64,000 nt of DNA, taken from Flavobacterium salmonis. Its GTDB lineage: Bacteria; Bacteroidota; Bacteroidia; Flavobacteriales; Flavobacteriaceae. The stretch covers positions 310,001 to 374,000 of the forward strand of contig NZ_CAIJDP010000079.1 of the NCBI RefSeq assembly GCF_903819435.1, read 5' to 3'. Shown here in pieces: positions 18,701-26,935 of the stretch (its first letter is position 1; each line of letters starts with the position of its first letter). The position numbers and the translations under genes are program-made. The notes below the pieces were generated by a model, which saw only the letters and a list, made by a program, of their open reading frames with translations, was not told the origin of the DNA and ran no database searches.

Positions 18701-19113
18701 CTTTTTCATTTAATGGCTCTTTTCAATGGGGCGGAGATAAATTAATAGCCGATCAGATTATTTCAAAAACCAACACGACTTCTAACCGAAATATGTCTGT
18801 TAATGCTTATGACTATTGGAGGAATCCGGGAGATATTGTTACTCAGCCTGCTCCGAGTAATAATACTTTAATAGCTAACATGAGTAAGTATGTTTATGAT
18901 GCGACTTTCATTAAAATCAATAACATAACACTTAGCTATAATGTTCCTGTTAAAAAAACCTTTTTGGATAGTCTGACCATTTTTGGAGATATTACAAATG
19001 CATTGTATTGGTACAAAGAAAAAAGTCCTTCTGGTATGAATGGTATCCGCGAATTAAGCTACAATTATCCACAAGCCAGAACAATTTCTTTAGGAATTAA
19101 CACTAGATTTTAA
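15766..19113 (+). CDS. SusC/RagA-type TonB-dependent outer membrane transporter with STN domain
   Basis: A 1115-residue outer membrane receptor. In order it has a signal peptide (to about residue 26), an STN domain (about 28-105), a carboxypeptidase-D-regulatory-like domain (IKGIVLSAKDSSPLSGATVMVKGTGRGAITDFDG), a plug domain (MLEGQMAGVLVE, INIRGEGTI, PLIIVDGVIM) and a 22-strand-type barrel. The STN domain marks it as a signalling receptor working with the FecR and sigma genes directly upstream. It pairs with the SusD-like lipoprotein 4 bp downstream. The ligand is unknown. No carbohydrate enzyme adjoins it, and the neighbouring di-haem peroxidase suggests something other than a glycan. Confidence 0.93.
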   Translation: MTFTKIYSRKIIFFLAIFLSCFKGFSQKKPITLHFNNEPISLIIKSIEGQTDFRIIYNAKKIDTDQKASINVNNASLETVLTKLFKGRNISFYIQKKQVLLTSSAPASADSSDETERTIKGIVLSAKDSSPLSGATVMVKGTGRGAITDFDGRFIYQLREKDINNVVLQVVLLGMITQNQEVGHKNNFTFYMEEAIDELNPVIITSSYGTKKLKEEIVGSISTITAKDIPVHQASESIDKMLEGQMAGVLVENTSGVGGPVKINIRGEGTIKSLNSSILNTSTQPLIIVDGVIMSEQSGIDNEYFDGGRFSEGLSNPLAKISSDNIESWTVLKDAAAVGIYGADGANGVILITTKKGQQGNTKFTFSNQLGVSSAINQIKYLNGEQYTELRNTYLKNTTPGYVAVPYNGINTDWFDLLNQTGIYNKYNFSVSGATSKFSYRNNLTYLNIDEPQLGNTTKQLNGGINLGFQSSKWNVNLSLNPSLIKKDEPNTFYDFAYIPTLSPYNEDGTYSMLGVSGGNTGGNPLAAIEQNKNETESFGLLGSLNIGYKLSKNIRFNTLFGIDYTDKTQDRWYSGDNESGRNNGTFTLDGVSYNNWGRRLLNQRHTQKWNWQGQMLFEKEINENHKIDGVLGFELADENGDFNYSSASGFVNYSKIQNIHDAIQDDDPDTLIDETNGRQTVGSEISNASRVSAFAQLNYNYKKKYYALFNIRRDQSSVFGDDSDVALNSSGGLAWVISNENFLKSNSWIDLLKLKASYGSTGNSRIGSYRSKGLYNITQNGYNGSADVTPGASPNGKLSWEKNLKFNAGIDFNIFKRIELTFEYYYDNKEDMITGRNIPTELGYGTMQLNASSMYNKGFEFTTRINWFKKDNFKWVSSFNISTVQNEVTNLIGLGSAYSVSNLALAQKVGYSTTTIWGVNWIGVDPATGRDLIRKDGKVYDAATYDSLFTEADWQPIGDTRADAFGGFSNSITFNQITFSFNGSFQWGGDKLIADQIISKTNTTSNRNMSVNAYDYWRNPGDIVTQPAPSNNTLIANMSKYVYDATFIKINNITLSYNVPVKKTFLDSLTIFGDITNALYWYKEKSPSGMNGIRELSYNYPQARTISLGINTRF

Positions 19114-19117
19114 GAAG

Positions 19118-20605
19118 ATGAATGATTTAAAAAACATATACCGATTTAAATTTACGATGCTTTTAGCAGTACTTTTTTTATTGCAAAGCTGCAGCGATTT
19201 TTTAGAACAAGAACCAGGTACACAAATTTCTATTAACGAACAACTCAGCACAAAAGCTGGTATTTTACAAGCTCTTAACGGAACTTACAGAGAGCTGGAA
19301 GCTAATGTCAGAGGTGAGCGTTTTGCAGTTTATGCTGATGTTCAGGGCGGAAATTTAAAATTTACCCCTTACCCTACTACAAGATCTTCTGGCAAGGGTG
19401 AAATCGTTACCCCGACTAATATTCAAAATGTATATTCTTTTAATGACAACGCTAATCAGTCTAATTTCGTTAGTTTTTACAGTGATAGTTACGATATCAT
19501 CAACCAGTCTAATTTGATTCTAGAATTTACGGATGCTTTAAAAGACGCTACTGAAAGTGAAAAAAATCAAATCAAAGCTGAAGCTTTAACCATAAGAGCA
19601 TATTCACACTTTTTGTTGATTGAAATATATAGCCAAAACTATAGTTATACCAATGACGCCTCGCATTTAGGAATCATCTACAATACGGAGTCCATAACAA
19701 AAGGGTTAAAATACCCAGCCAGAGAAACTGCTGCCAGAACCTATACCTTAATTGTTGAGGATATTACAACAGCCTTAAATTTATATTCAAACATTCAACT
19801 TTCATCAGGACCTGCTTATTCTTATTTCAATATAAATAGTGCAAAAGCTTTATTATCGAGAGTGTATCTAGCAAAAAATGACTGGCAAAATGCATATGCA
19901 ACTGCAAATGATGTCATAACAAATTCAGGTGTATCGTTAATGAGTTCAGCTGATTATATTGCGCAATGGGAAAAAACTGATACTCCTGTTTCAGAAATTT
20001 TACTGGAGTTTTCAATCTCCAGAGATGCTACTACCGGAACTGTCGGAGGCTCTATGTTTGCTTATTTTGGCTATACTTCTCCAACTGTTTTTAATAATTA
20101 TGTTGCTTCACAGGATTTATTGAATTTGTACTCAGCTTCGGATATTCGAAAACAACTGTTTTTAGAAAGGCCAATTCAAACATTAATAAACAATCAACTG
20201 GTAAGTGTGAATTATTATTTCACTAAAAAATTTCAAGACAATGCAGCTTATGTTGCCTTCAGACTAAGTGAGCAATACTTAATTCGTGCCGAAGCTGCAT
20301 TAAAGTTAAATAACCCAGATCAGACGAAAACTGACATTAATGTTCTTAGGGAAAGAGCAAACGCAGATTTACTTGCAGATTCGGAAGATTTAGAAGAAGC
20401 CATCTTTTTAGAACGAAGAAAAGAACTTTGCTTTGAAGGACATTTATTTTTTGACATAGCCAGAAATCATAAAAATATTTCCAGAAATGACGGCTGCATT
20501 GCCCTTAGTTGCGGACTTACCTACCCATCACCCAAATTTATTTTACCAATACCACGCAATAATATTAACCTTAACGCAAATTTAAAACAAAATGAATCTT
20601 ATTAA
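19118..20605 (+). CDS. SusD/RagB-family outer membrane lipoprotein
   Basis: A 495-residue SusD-like ligand-binding lipoprotein with a lipobox at LLQSC (Cys about 26). The N-terminal region DFLEQEPGTQISINEQLSTKAGILQALNG and the TPR-like segment AEALTIRAYSHFLLIEIY are family hallmarks, and the C-terminus contains YLIRAEAALKL and FLERRKELCFEGHLFFDIAR. It would sit on the SusC barrel as a lid. The next gene overlaps its end by 14 bp, so the two are translationally coupled. Confidence 0.93.
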   Translation: MNDLKNIYRFKFTMLLAVLFLLQSCSDFLEQEPGTQISINEQLSTKAGILQALNGTYRELEANVRGERFAVYADVQGGNLKFTPYPTTRSSGKGEIVTPTNIQNVYSFNDNANQSNFVSFYSDSYDIINQSNLILEFTDALKDATESEKNQIKAEALTIRAYSHFLLIEIYSQNYSYTNDASHLGIIYNTESITKGLKYPARETAARTYTLIVEDITTALNLYSNIQLSSGPAYSYFNINSAKALLSRVYLAKNDWQNAYATANDVITNSGVSLMSSADYIAQWEKTDTPVSEILLEFSISRDATTGTVGGSMFAYFGYTSPTVFNNYVASQDLLNLYSASDIRKQLFLERPIQTLINNQLVSVNYYFTKKFQDNAAYVAFRLSEQYLIRAEAALKLNNPDQTKTDINVLRERANADLLADSEDLEEAIFLERRKELCFEGHLFFDIARNHKNISRNDGCIALSCGLTYPSPKFILPIPRNNINLNANLKQNESY

Positions 20606-22058
20606 AACTATAGGTATCCTGAGTGTTTTTGTAGCCCTTTATTCTTGTTCAAAAGATGATTACAACTTAGATTCAAGAAGTGTTGATCCTTTTGTGCGTT
20701 TTAACTTTATTACTTCATCAGCTGGTGTTCCTTTAGAATACCCAGAAGTCAATACAGGGCGTGTTCCGGTAAATACTTATGAAAACAAATCAGTTAAAAC
20801 CTTAAAAGTTCCGGTTACTTTAACTTCGACAACTTTAAAATCTCCGGTAACTGTTGATTTTAGCACCCTAATTTCGGGAGAAGCAGATAGCTTTAAAATT
20901 GAGCATGCAAACGAATTAGTTTTTGAAGGTAATAAACTAACCGATACTATTTTTATTTCTTTCGATAAAAGATGGCAGAATAAACAGACTATTACTTTCA
21001 AATTAGAAGATGTATCGGATCCATTAGTTCATATTGGAAACTTAAATACTGAAGCTCTCAATGCTATTTTTACTATTAACTTAGGAGAAATAAATACGGT
21101 ATACACTTTCCCCGTAAATGAGTTTTTTATTAAAGGAGAAATTGGTGAAACAATCGATTTCAAAGTTAATTTCCCCAATGGCTTTGTTCCTTCAGAAATT
21201 GAAAATTTGGAAATATTTAGTTTCGTAAATGGATTTGACTATTCCTTAACGCACGATGATTTTGGAGATAATAGAAGCTCTATAAATTATCATTTAACTC
21301 TTTTAGAAGATTTACAAAACGATGACATTCGCTATCAATCCTTTATTATACTTAACAATACTGAAGAATACGCAACCAAAGGCAACACTATTTTGCAGAT
21401 TACCAAACCTATAAAAACCCCAAGAGATGTTCAGGCCAACCCGGCAGCTAATTTTTATAATTTATCTGATACTTTTTACCGCACTTATGGGGCACATTGG
21501 TTTGACAGAAACGGAACATGCGCCTGGGTCAATTTTAATGCTTTTACATTTCCGATTGTGGTTACAAAAGACAATCCTGACGCTATTCAATACATCGGAC
21601 AGAACACTGCAGATCCTTCAGATGATGTCTATCATGATGCTTTTAAAATTGGATTTAATGTAGTAACCGGAAACTCTACAACCAATTCCTTTGGGCTAAA
21701 AGACTGGTTTACGAATGAGTCTACTGATGCTGTAAACTCTCCCGGATTTAATATTACATCAGCTCTGGAATTTTTTCCAGATAACAGAAACAGCAAAACG
21801 AGCGGCAGTGTCTTAGTAATTCCTAAATTTATTACGGTTGCCGGCAAAAACGGAAATAGTCATAATATTTTTATTTCCGGAGAAGGAACTTACAAACAAA
21901 TGCCAAATGGATTTTATGAAATTTCATTCGAATTGCAGCTTAAAAATGATAAACTATTTGGAGGAACAGTATCTTCCCAATATCGAATTTACAACAAAAC
22001 CGGATTTCCGACTTTACCACCCTTAAGTGAATCTTGTTTAAAAGCAGTTGAATTATAA
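20592..22058 (+). CDS. uncharacterised outer membrane lipoprotein of the SusCD cluster
   Basis: A 488-residue protein with signal peptide and lipobox (LYSC, Cys about 19) followed by SKDDYN. An N-terminal beta-sandwich resembling DUF4843/Calx-beta-like domains of Bacteroidota lipoproteins is suggested by PVTVDFSTLISGEADSFKI and QTITFKLEDVSDPLVHIG. The C-terminal half has no family I recognise. The start overlaps the SusD-like gene by 14 bp and the stop is 2 bp before the peroxidase gene. It is probably a third surface component of this system, perhaps assisting ligand capture. Function unknown. Confidence 0.75.
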   Translation: MNLIKTIGILSVFVALYSCSKDDYNLDSRSVDPFVRFNFITSSAGVPLEYPEVNTGRVPVNTYENKSVKTLKVPVTLTSTTLKSPVTVDFSTLISGEADSFKIEHANELVFEGNKLTDTIFISFDKRWQNKQTITFKLEDVSDPLVHIGNLNTEALNAIFTINLGEINTVYTFPVNEFFIKGEIGETIDFKVNFPNGFVPSEIENLEIFSFVNGFDYSLTHDDFGDNRSSINYHLTLLEDLQNDDIRYQSFIILNNTEEYATKGNTILQITKPIKTPRDVQANPAANFYNLSDTFYRTYGAHWFDRNGTCAWVNFNAFTFPIVVTKDNPDAIQYIGQNTADPSDDVYHDAFKIGFNVVTGNSTTNSFGLKDWFTNESTDAVNSPGFNITSALEFFPDNRNSKTSGSVLVIPKFITVAGKNGNSHNIFISGEGTYKQMPNGFYEISFELQLKNDKLFGGTVSSQYRIYNKTGFPTLPPLSESCLKAVEL

Positions 22059-22060
22059 TT

Positions 22061-23209
22061 ATGAAGGAAAAAAAATTAATAATACCGGTCTTATTGCTAT
22101 TAAGCCTAACAGCATACAAAAGCATTGAAGAACCTGAATACACCGATATTCAGGAATTACGAAAGCTATATTCCAGTGGTGACTCTTCAAAATGGCCTGC
22201 TGCAGAATTACATGAAAGCATCGACAAATCTAAATTTCAGGATATCGGGGTACTTCCTGATGTTCCTTATCCTGCTTACAATCCGTATTCTAAAGAAAAA
22301 GAAAGTCTGGGCAAAGTATTATTTTTTGATCCAAGATTATCCAACAGCGGACAAATTGCCTGTGCTTCCTGCCATAATCCGGAATTAGGATGGACCGATA
22401 ACCTGACCCGTTCTTTTGGTCATGACCGCCAGACCGGAAAACGAAATTCGATGACTATTTTAAATTCGGCTTATGCAACTTCTTTATTTTGGGATGGTCG
22501 TGCTAAGAGTTTAGAAGATCAGGCACAATTTCCTGTAGGTGATCCTTTAGAAATGAACGAAAAACTTACGATTGCAGTAAGTAAAATCGGAAAAATAAAA
22601 GGCTACAATCCTCTTTTTGAAGCTGCTTTTGGAGATAAAAAAGTGACTCTTGAGCGAATTCAGTATGCGATTGCCACATTCGAAAGATCGATTAACAGTC
22701 CAAAAAGTAAATTCGATCATTTCGTTAGCGGAAAATCAGAGGCTTACACCGATCAACAGGTAAAAGGACTGCATTTGTTCAGAACCAAAGCACAATGTAT
22801 CAACTGTCACAATACTCCTTATTTCAGTGACAACCAGTTTCATAATGACGGACAGGTTTTATTCGGAACCAAAAATGAAGATTTCGGCCGTTACAATGTG
22901 ACCAAAGATGTAAAAGATATTGGAAAATTCAGAACGCCTACGCTTCGTGAAGTGGTGAATACCAGACCATGGATGCATCATGGGCATTTTCCAACTTTAT
23001 TGGATGTTGTAGAACTTTACAATTTAGGCAACCCTTCTCCTGTTCAGAAAAAATACCTGGGAACGCCACGTGATTCTTTAATCCCAAAGGTAGATCCAAT
23101 GCTTAAAAAGTTAAGCTTAAGCAAAGAAGAAATGAGTGACTTATTGGCCTTTATCGAAACTTTAAGTACGCCAACGAGAAGAATTATGGCTCCGGATCTT
23201 CCTAAATAA
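22061..23209 (+). CDS. di-haem cytochrome c peroxidase (CcpA/MauG family)
   Basis: A 382-residue exported protein with two c-type haem sites, CASCH (101-105) and CINCH (246-250). Family motifs are LGKVLFFDPRLS, FWDGRAKSLEDQA, FRTPTLREV and MHHGHFPTLLDVVELYN. CcpA enzymes reduce hydrogen peroxide with electrons from cytochromes; MauG relatives oxidise bound substrates. The N-terminal hydrophobic stretch (about 6-18) fits a signal peptide, so it should act in the periplasm. It is the last large gene of the ECF/FecR/SusCD operon, 2 bp after the lipoprotein gene, which suggests a role on whatever that receptor imports. This is an inference; a general peroxide-defence role is possible. Confidence 0.9.
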   Translation: MKEKKLIIPVLLLLSLTAYKSIEEPEYTDIQELRKLYSSGDSSKWPAAELHESIDKSKFQDIGVLPDVPYPAYNPYSKEKESLGKVLFFDPRLSNSGQIACASCHNPELGWTDNLTRSFGHDRQTGKRNSMTILNSAYATSLFWDGRAKSLEDQAQFPVGDPLEMNEKLTIAVSKIGKIKGYNPLFEAAFGDKKVTLERIQYAIATFERSINSPKSKFDHFVSGKSEAYTDQQVKGLHLFRTKAQCINCHNTPYFSDNQFHNDGQVLFGTKNEDFGRYNVTKDVKDIGKFRTPTLREVVNTRPWMHHGHFPTLLDVVELYNLGNPSPVQKKYLGTPRDSLIPKVDPMLKKLSLSKEEMSDLLAFIETLSTPTRRIMAPDLPK

Positions 23210-23238
23210 TTTTAGTAAAATTTAATATCGAAACTATT

Positions 23239-23457
23239 ATGAATGAATTAATTGCCCCATTTGAAACAGGTTTATTTCTATATCAACTTTGCGTTTTATT
23301 ATATCTGATCCTAACTCCTCTTGCAATATTCTATATTATAAAAGACCGACATAAATTTAAACAACCTTATGTTTTGATTTTTCTTGTTATTGTCTTTCCG
23401 CTTATTGTCTCAATACCCGCAATAATTGCGCTTAACATCAAAAAAGTAAAATCATAA
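23239..23457 (+). CDS. small integral membrane protein, unknown function
   Basis: A 72-residue protein with two strong transmembrane helices (about 12-33 and 43-65) separated by KDRHKFKQPYV and ending in KKVKS. The shape resembles the two-helix PLDc-N-like membrane modules, but similarity is too weak for assignment. It lies 29 bp after the peroxidase stop and may be the last gene of that operon. Confidence 0.6.
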   Translation: MNELIAPFETGLFLYQLCVLLYLILTPLAIFYIIKDRHKFKQPYVLIFLVIVFPLIVSIPAIIALNIKKVKS

Positions 23458-23523
23458 CCTCTTTATAATTTCATTAAAAAAATTCAACTCTTTATACGTA
23501 CATTAATTTGATACCACTCAAAT

Positions 23524-25152
23524 ATGAAAAACAAATACCTTTTTTTATTATTAATATCCGCCCTGTCGTTTGGGCAAATTAGTCAGGTGAAAGACATAAA
23601 TCCCGGAAGTGCTAATTCTGTCGCAAATTCATGAAGTCCTTCCACTTTCTTTGATTACAATGGAATATTATATTTTAGAGCAAATAATGGTACAGATGGT
23701 GTAGAATTATGGAAATCTGATGGTACTTCAAATGGAACACTAATGGTCAAAAATATCAATCCTGTTGTAAGTACTACTTCAAATTCAAATCCATCCAATT
23801 TTATAGCTTTTAATAATCAAATTTATTTTACGGCTACAACTGGTACAACACTAAATGGTTCAGAACTTTGGAAAACTGATGGAACAGAATTAGGCACAGT
23901 AATGGTTAAAGATATAAATCCTGGTACAGCCAATGGAAATCCGCAAAACTTCACTATAATTAATCCAACGACAATGCTTTTTACTGCAAGTGGTATTGAT
24001 CCTAGCAATAAAGATAACGATGGTGGAAACGAACTATGGACAACAGATGGAACGAATGTTAGTAATGTCGTTGATTACACCGGCACACTCAATACTATAG
24101 TTTGGATAGAAAACCTAAACGGCACTGCTGTTTTAGCACAAACCGTTGATCAAGGCAGAGAATTATACACATCTGATGGTACTAAAGCCAATACTAAAAT
24201 AATTAAAAATATTAATCCGTTAACAGCTAGTGGTGTTTCAGGAACAAGTTATATTAAAAATGGGAATACTATTTATTTTCAGGGAAATGACGGTACAACA
24301 GGGGCTTCATTATAGAAAACAGACGGAACTGAAGGAGGAACTAAAGCTGTAAAAGACAATCTTGGAAATAATGTTTTATCACCTTCAAATTTTGGAAATT
24401 CGAGTGACAACATTACATATTTTAGATCTACGACAACAACAAGTGGAGTAGAATTATGGAAAACGGATGGGACTCCTGAGGGAACTTCTCAAGTTACAGA
24501 AATAAATCCTGGAGCAGGTAACTCAAATCCCACTCAAATCCAATCGATAAACGGTGTTGTTTACTTCTTTGCATCGGTTAACGGAACTAATTATCATTTC
24601 TACAAATACGAAAATAATCTTTTAACAAAATTATACGATTTTAATGCTGTATTAGCTACGGTATCTACTGACTACGTAGAATTAAACGGAAAAATATATT
24701 TTGCGGCCGATAGTGATGGAGATACTTTTAGAGAATTATGGCAAACTGATGATACTTCAGCAGGTACAATTTTAGTTAGTTCTCTGGTTTCAGGAAGCAT
24801 TAATCCAACAGGAGTTAGCAGTTTAACGAAAGTAGGAAATAAACTGTTTTTTGCAGCTACCGGAAATGACGGACAGGAACTTTTCACCTACACTCCTCCT
24901 ACCCTTTCTGTAAAAGATCAGGATAAGTTAGAAGTTGTGGCGGTATATCCAAACCCTTCTGATGGAAATTTCTTTATCAATAATGCTGATAATGAAAATA
25001 TACAATACGAAGTGTTTGATGTATTAGGTAAAAAACAAGCTGCCGGTAAAACGAATAACAATTCACTTCATTTAAATTTAAAAACTGGCTTATATATTTT
25101 AAAACTGAGTAAAAACCATCAGACTTCAACCACGAAAATAGTAATCAAATAG
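23524..25152 (+). pseudogene. ELWxxDGT-repeat T9SS-exported protein, broken by two nonsense codons
   Basis: From the ATG at 23524 one frame runs to 25152 and would encode about 542 residues. It starts with a signal peptide (MKNKYLFLLLISALSFGQ). Repeated ELWKxDGT units follow, about every 50 residues (VELWKSDGT, SELWKTDGT, NELWTTDGT, RELYTSDGT). It ends with a T9SS type A sorting domain (VYPNPSDGNFF to KIVIK). Two in-frame stops interrupt it: TGA at 23632-23634 and TAG at 24313-24315. The TAG replaces the Trp codon of an ELWKTDGT repeat. No frameshift was seen, so the lesions look recent or are sequencing errors. The intact product would be a cell-surface or secreted beta-propeller-like protein. 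It is not tied to the neighbouring operons. Confidence 0.85.
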
Positions 25153-25203
25153 TTTTCAATAGTAAAACAAAGTTTGTTTTTTGCCCCAATAAATCACAAA
25201 TCT

Positions 25204-25239
25204 AAAAGTCCGTTTCATGAATTTGAAACGGACTTTTTT
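25204..25239 (+). terminator. terminator after the ELWxxDGT pseudogene
   Basis: A perfect 14-bp stem, AAAAGTCCGTTTCA (25204-25217) with TGAAACGGACTTTT (25224-25237), a 6-nt loop and a run of T. It lies about 50 bp past the pseudogene stop. Confidence 0.85.
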
Positions 25240-25257
25240 ATTTTGATATAAACTTTA

Positions 25258-25498
25258 CTTCTTAGCAACTAAAACAATATTAGGTTTTGGAACCAGTTGC
25301 TTACCACTCCTAAATAAAAACCTTTATGAGGCGGCTGATTGTACACTATATTTTACCATGTAACACTCAAACGTAAGTAAGTTAATTGACTTTGGCTCAT
25401 CCCCTATTTTATTACCTTTCATATCATATAAAAACAGAGAACCAGACCACAAGCATTGGACACCTTTTCTTATCGGATCGATATTAGAGTCTGTAATT
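25258..25498 (-). pseudogene. degraded remnant of a PL11 rhamnogalacturonan lyase gene
   Basis: This non-coding stretch matches, base by base with many substitutions, two separate parts of the intact PL11 gene at 27906-29756. Bases 25262-25378 match its last codons (27907 to about 28030; shared AACAATATTAGGTTTTGG and ATGAGGCGGCTG). Bases 25381-25490 match an internal segment (about 28290-28395; shared CATCCCCTATTTTATT and CTTTCATATCATATAAAAAC). About 250 bases between them are missing and no open frame remains. It is a relic of an older PL11 copy in the same orientation as the intact one. Confidence 0.85.
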
Positions 25499-25598
25499 TA
25501 TATAATTTATTAAAAAACGTATCACCAGCAAAAGGCTAGAATCTGCCTGAACCTTTCTCTAAATCAAATATCGTAATATTTGCAATGTCAGGATTTAT

Positions 25599-25636
25599 AA
25601 AAAAGCGAACTAAACCTATTAGCTCGCTTTTTTGCA
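25599..25636. terminator. hairpin terminator in the decay zone
   Basis: AAAAAAGCGAACTAA (25599-25613) pairs with TTAGCTCGCTTTTTT (25619-25633) with one mismatch and A/T flanks, so it can act on either strand. No intact gene directly precedes it. It may be what is left of the terminator of a lost gene. The rest of 25500-25780 shows nothing recognisable. Confidence 0.65.
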
Positions 25637-25783
25637 AAACCTGATATAAAAAATCCCCTATTTTCAAACGGTTTTAAGTTAAGAAATTTTGAAGCTTTCA
25701 GTGTATAATCAGGGTAATCTTATTTTAAGTAATTCTTAAGATAACTTTTTTGGTATGAAAGAGTTTACAATTCAAAAAACTAT

Positions 25784-25791
25784 TACTTTCG
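25784..25791 (+). promoter_or_regulatory. putative promoter for the glycosyltransferase/deacetylase pair
   Basis: TACTTTCG resembles the TANNTTTG -7 box and lies 25 bp before the ATG at 25817. A TTTAC stretch is about 20 nt upstream. Weak evidence. Confidence 0.3.
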
Positions 25792-25816
25792 CAGAAGGAA
25801 AAGACCTCTCAAAATT

Positions 25817-26929
25817 ATGCGCATACTACACTTTACTTCTTCGCTTGGCTGGAGAGGACACGAGCAAATGATAATAGACATTTTTGAGTCTTTGAGAGAT
25901 AATAATTTTGTAAAAGACCAAATGATTATTTGTCCCAAAGATTCTGAGATATTTAAGGTTGCCATAAAAAAAAACTTAAAGGTTTTAGGAGTCGATTTTA
26001 AATCTGAGTACAGCCTTGGTCTTGCTAAGAAATTTAAAAATGAGGCCAATAAATTTCAACCGGATATTTCATTTCTTCATAATAGTAAAGCACATACTAT
26101 TGCTGTATTGGCCGCAATGGTTTTTGGATTAAAAACACCAATGGTTTTGTTTAGAACCCTGATAAAAAATGTGGGGACAAATTTCTTCAGAAAATATAAA
26201 TACAATTACAAGTCAATAAAAAAAATTGTTTGTATATCAGATCCTGTATCAGATATACTGAAACTATCTATAAAAGATCATACAAAGTTAACTGTTATAG
26301 GCAGTGTTGTGGATACTGATAAATTTATATTCAGCTCTAAAAATGGTTTCCTTCATCAGGAATTTAATATTCCTTTAGATTATAAAATAATTGGTAATGT
26401 TTCTGCTTTTTGTAAAGTAAAAGACCATTTTACCTGGGTAAATACTGTTGAAGAATTATATAATAGAGGTGTAAAGGCAAAATATGTTTTGATTGGTGAA
26501 GGATCTTTGCAGAATGAAATAAAAGACTATGTCCGTTCAAAGGGACTGGAAAATGAAATTATTTTTACAGGTTTTAGAAATGATGTATATAAATGTCTTC
26601 CGGATTTCGATTTGTTTTTATTTACATCTAAAAATGAAGCAACCGGAGGAGTAATTCTGGAAAGTTATGCGTGCAAAGTTCCGGTTGTAGCAGCAAATGC
26701 AGGTGGAATACCAACAGTTTTGATAAATAATGAAACCGGTTTACTTGCAGAAGCTGGAAATTCTATTGATTTTGCAAACAAAGTAGAAACACTTATTGAT
26801 AATACTATAATGAGAGATAAATTTGTTCAAAAAGGATTTGATTTTTTGATGAGTACCTCTACACGCTTAATTATTGGTACTGAAATATTAAGTGTAATTA
26901 ATGAAGTAGCTACTAATCTCGTAATTTAA
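25817..26929 (+). CDS. glycosyltransferase family 4 (GT-B fold)
   Basis: A 370-residue cytoplasmic glycosyltransferase. The N-terminus HFTSSLGWRGHEQM is the usual GT4 acceptor-domain opening. The C-terminal nucleotide-sugar domain has KYVLIGEGSLQNEIKDYV, FTGFRNDV and the E-x7-E motif EATGGVILE followed by PVVAANAGGIPTVL. Such enzymes build lipopolysaccharide, capsule or other surface glycans. Donor and acceptor are unknown. The deacetylase gene starts 6 bp downstream, so both probably serve one surface polysaccharide. It has no evident tie to the pectin genes. Confidence 0.9.
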   Translation: MRILHFTSSLGWRGHEQMIIDIFESLRDNNFVKDQMIICPKDSEIFKVAIKKNLKVLGVDFKSEYSLGLAKKFKNEANKFQPDISFLHNSKAHTIAVLAAMVFGLKTPMVLFRTLIKNVGTNFFRKYKYNYKSIKKIVCISDPVSDILKLSIKDHTKLTVIGSVVDTDKFIFSSKNGFLHQEFNIPLDYKIIGNVSAFCKVKDHFTWVNTVEELYNRGVKAKYVLIGEGSLQNEIKDYVRSKGLENEIIFTGFRNDVYKCLPDFDLFLFTSKNEATGGVILESYACKVPVVAANAGGIPTVLINNETGLLAEAGNSIDFANKVETLIDNTIMRDKFVQKGFDFLMSTSTRLIIGTEILSVINEVATNLVI

Positions 26930-26935
26930 AAAAGT

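Noticed and set aside
14650..20605. Counting the SusC/SusD pair as the RG-I transporter
   Set aside because: It lacks the ACAGGAT operator, has its own ECF/FecR control and is followed by a peroxidase, with a pseudogene and unrelated genes between it and the pectin enzymes.
23632..24315. Recoding or stop-codon suppression in the ELWxxDGT gene
   Set aside because: Two different stop codons (TGA and TAG) are involved, neighbouring genes use both normally, and no SECIS-like or suppressor feature is visible. Nonsense mutation or sequence error is simpler.
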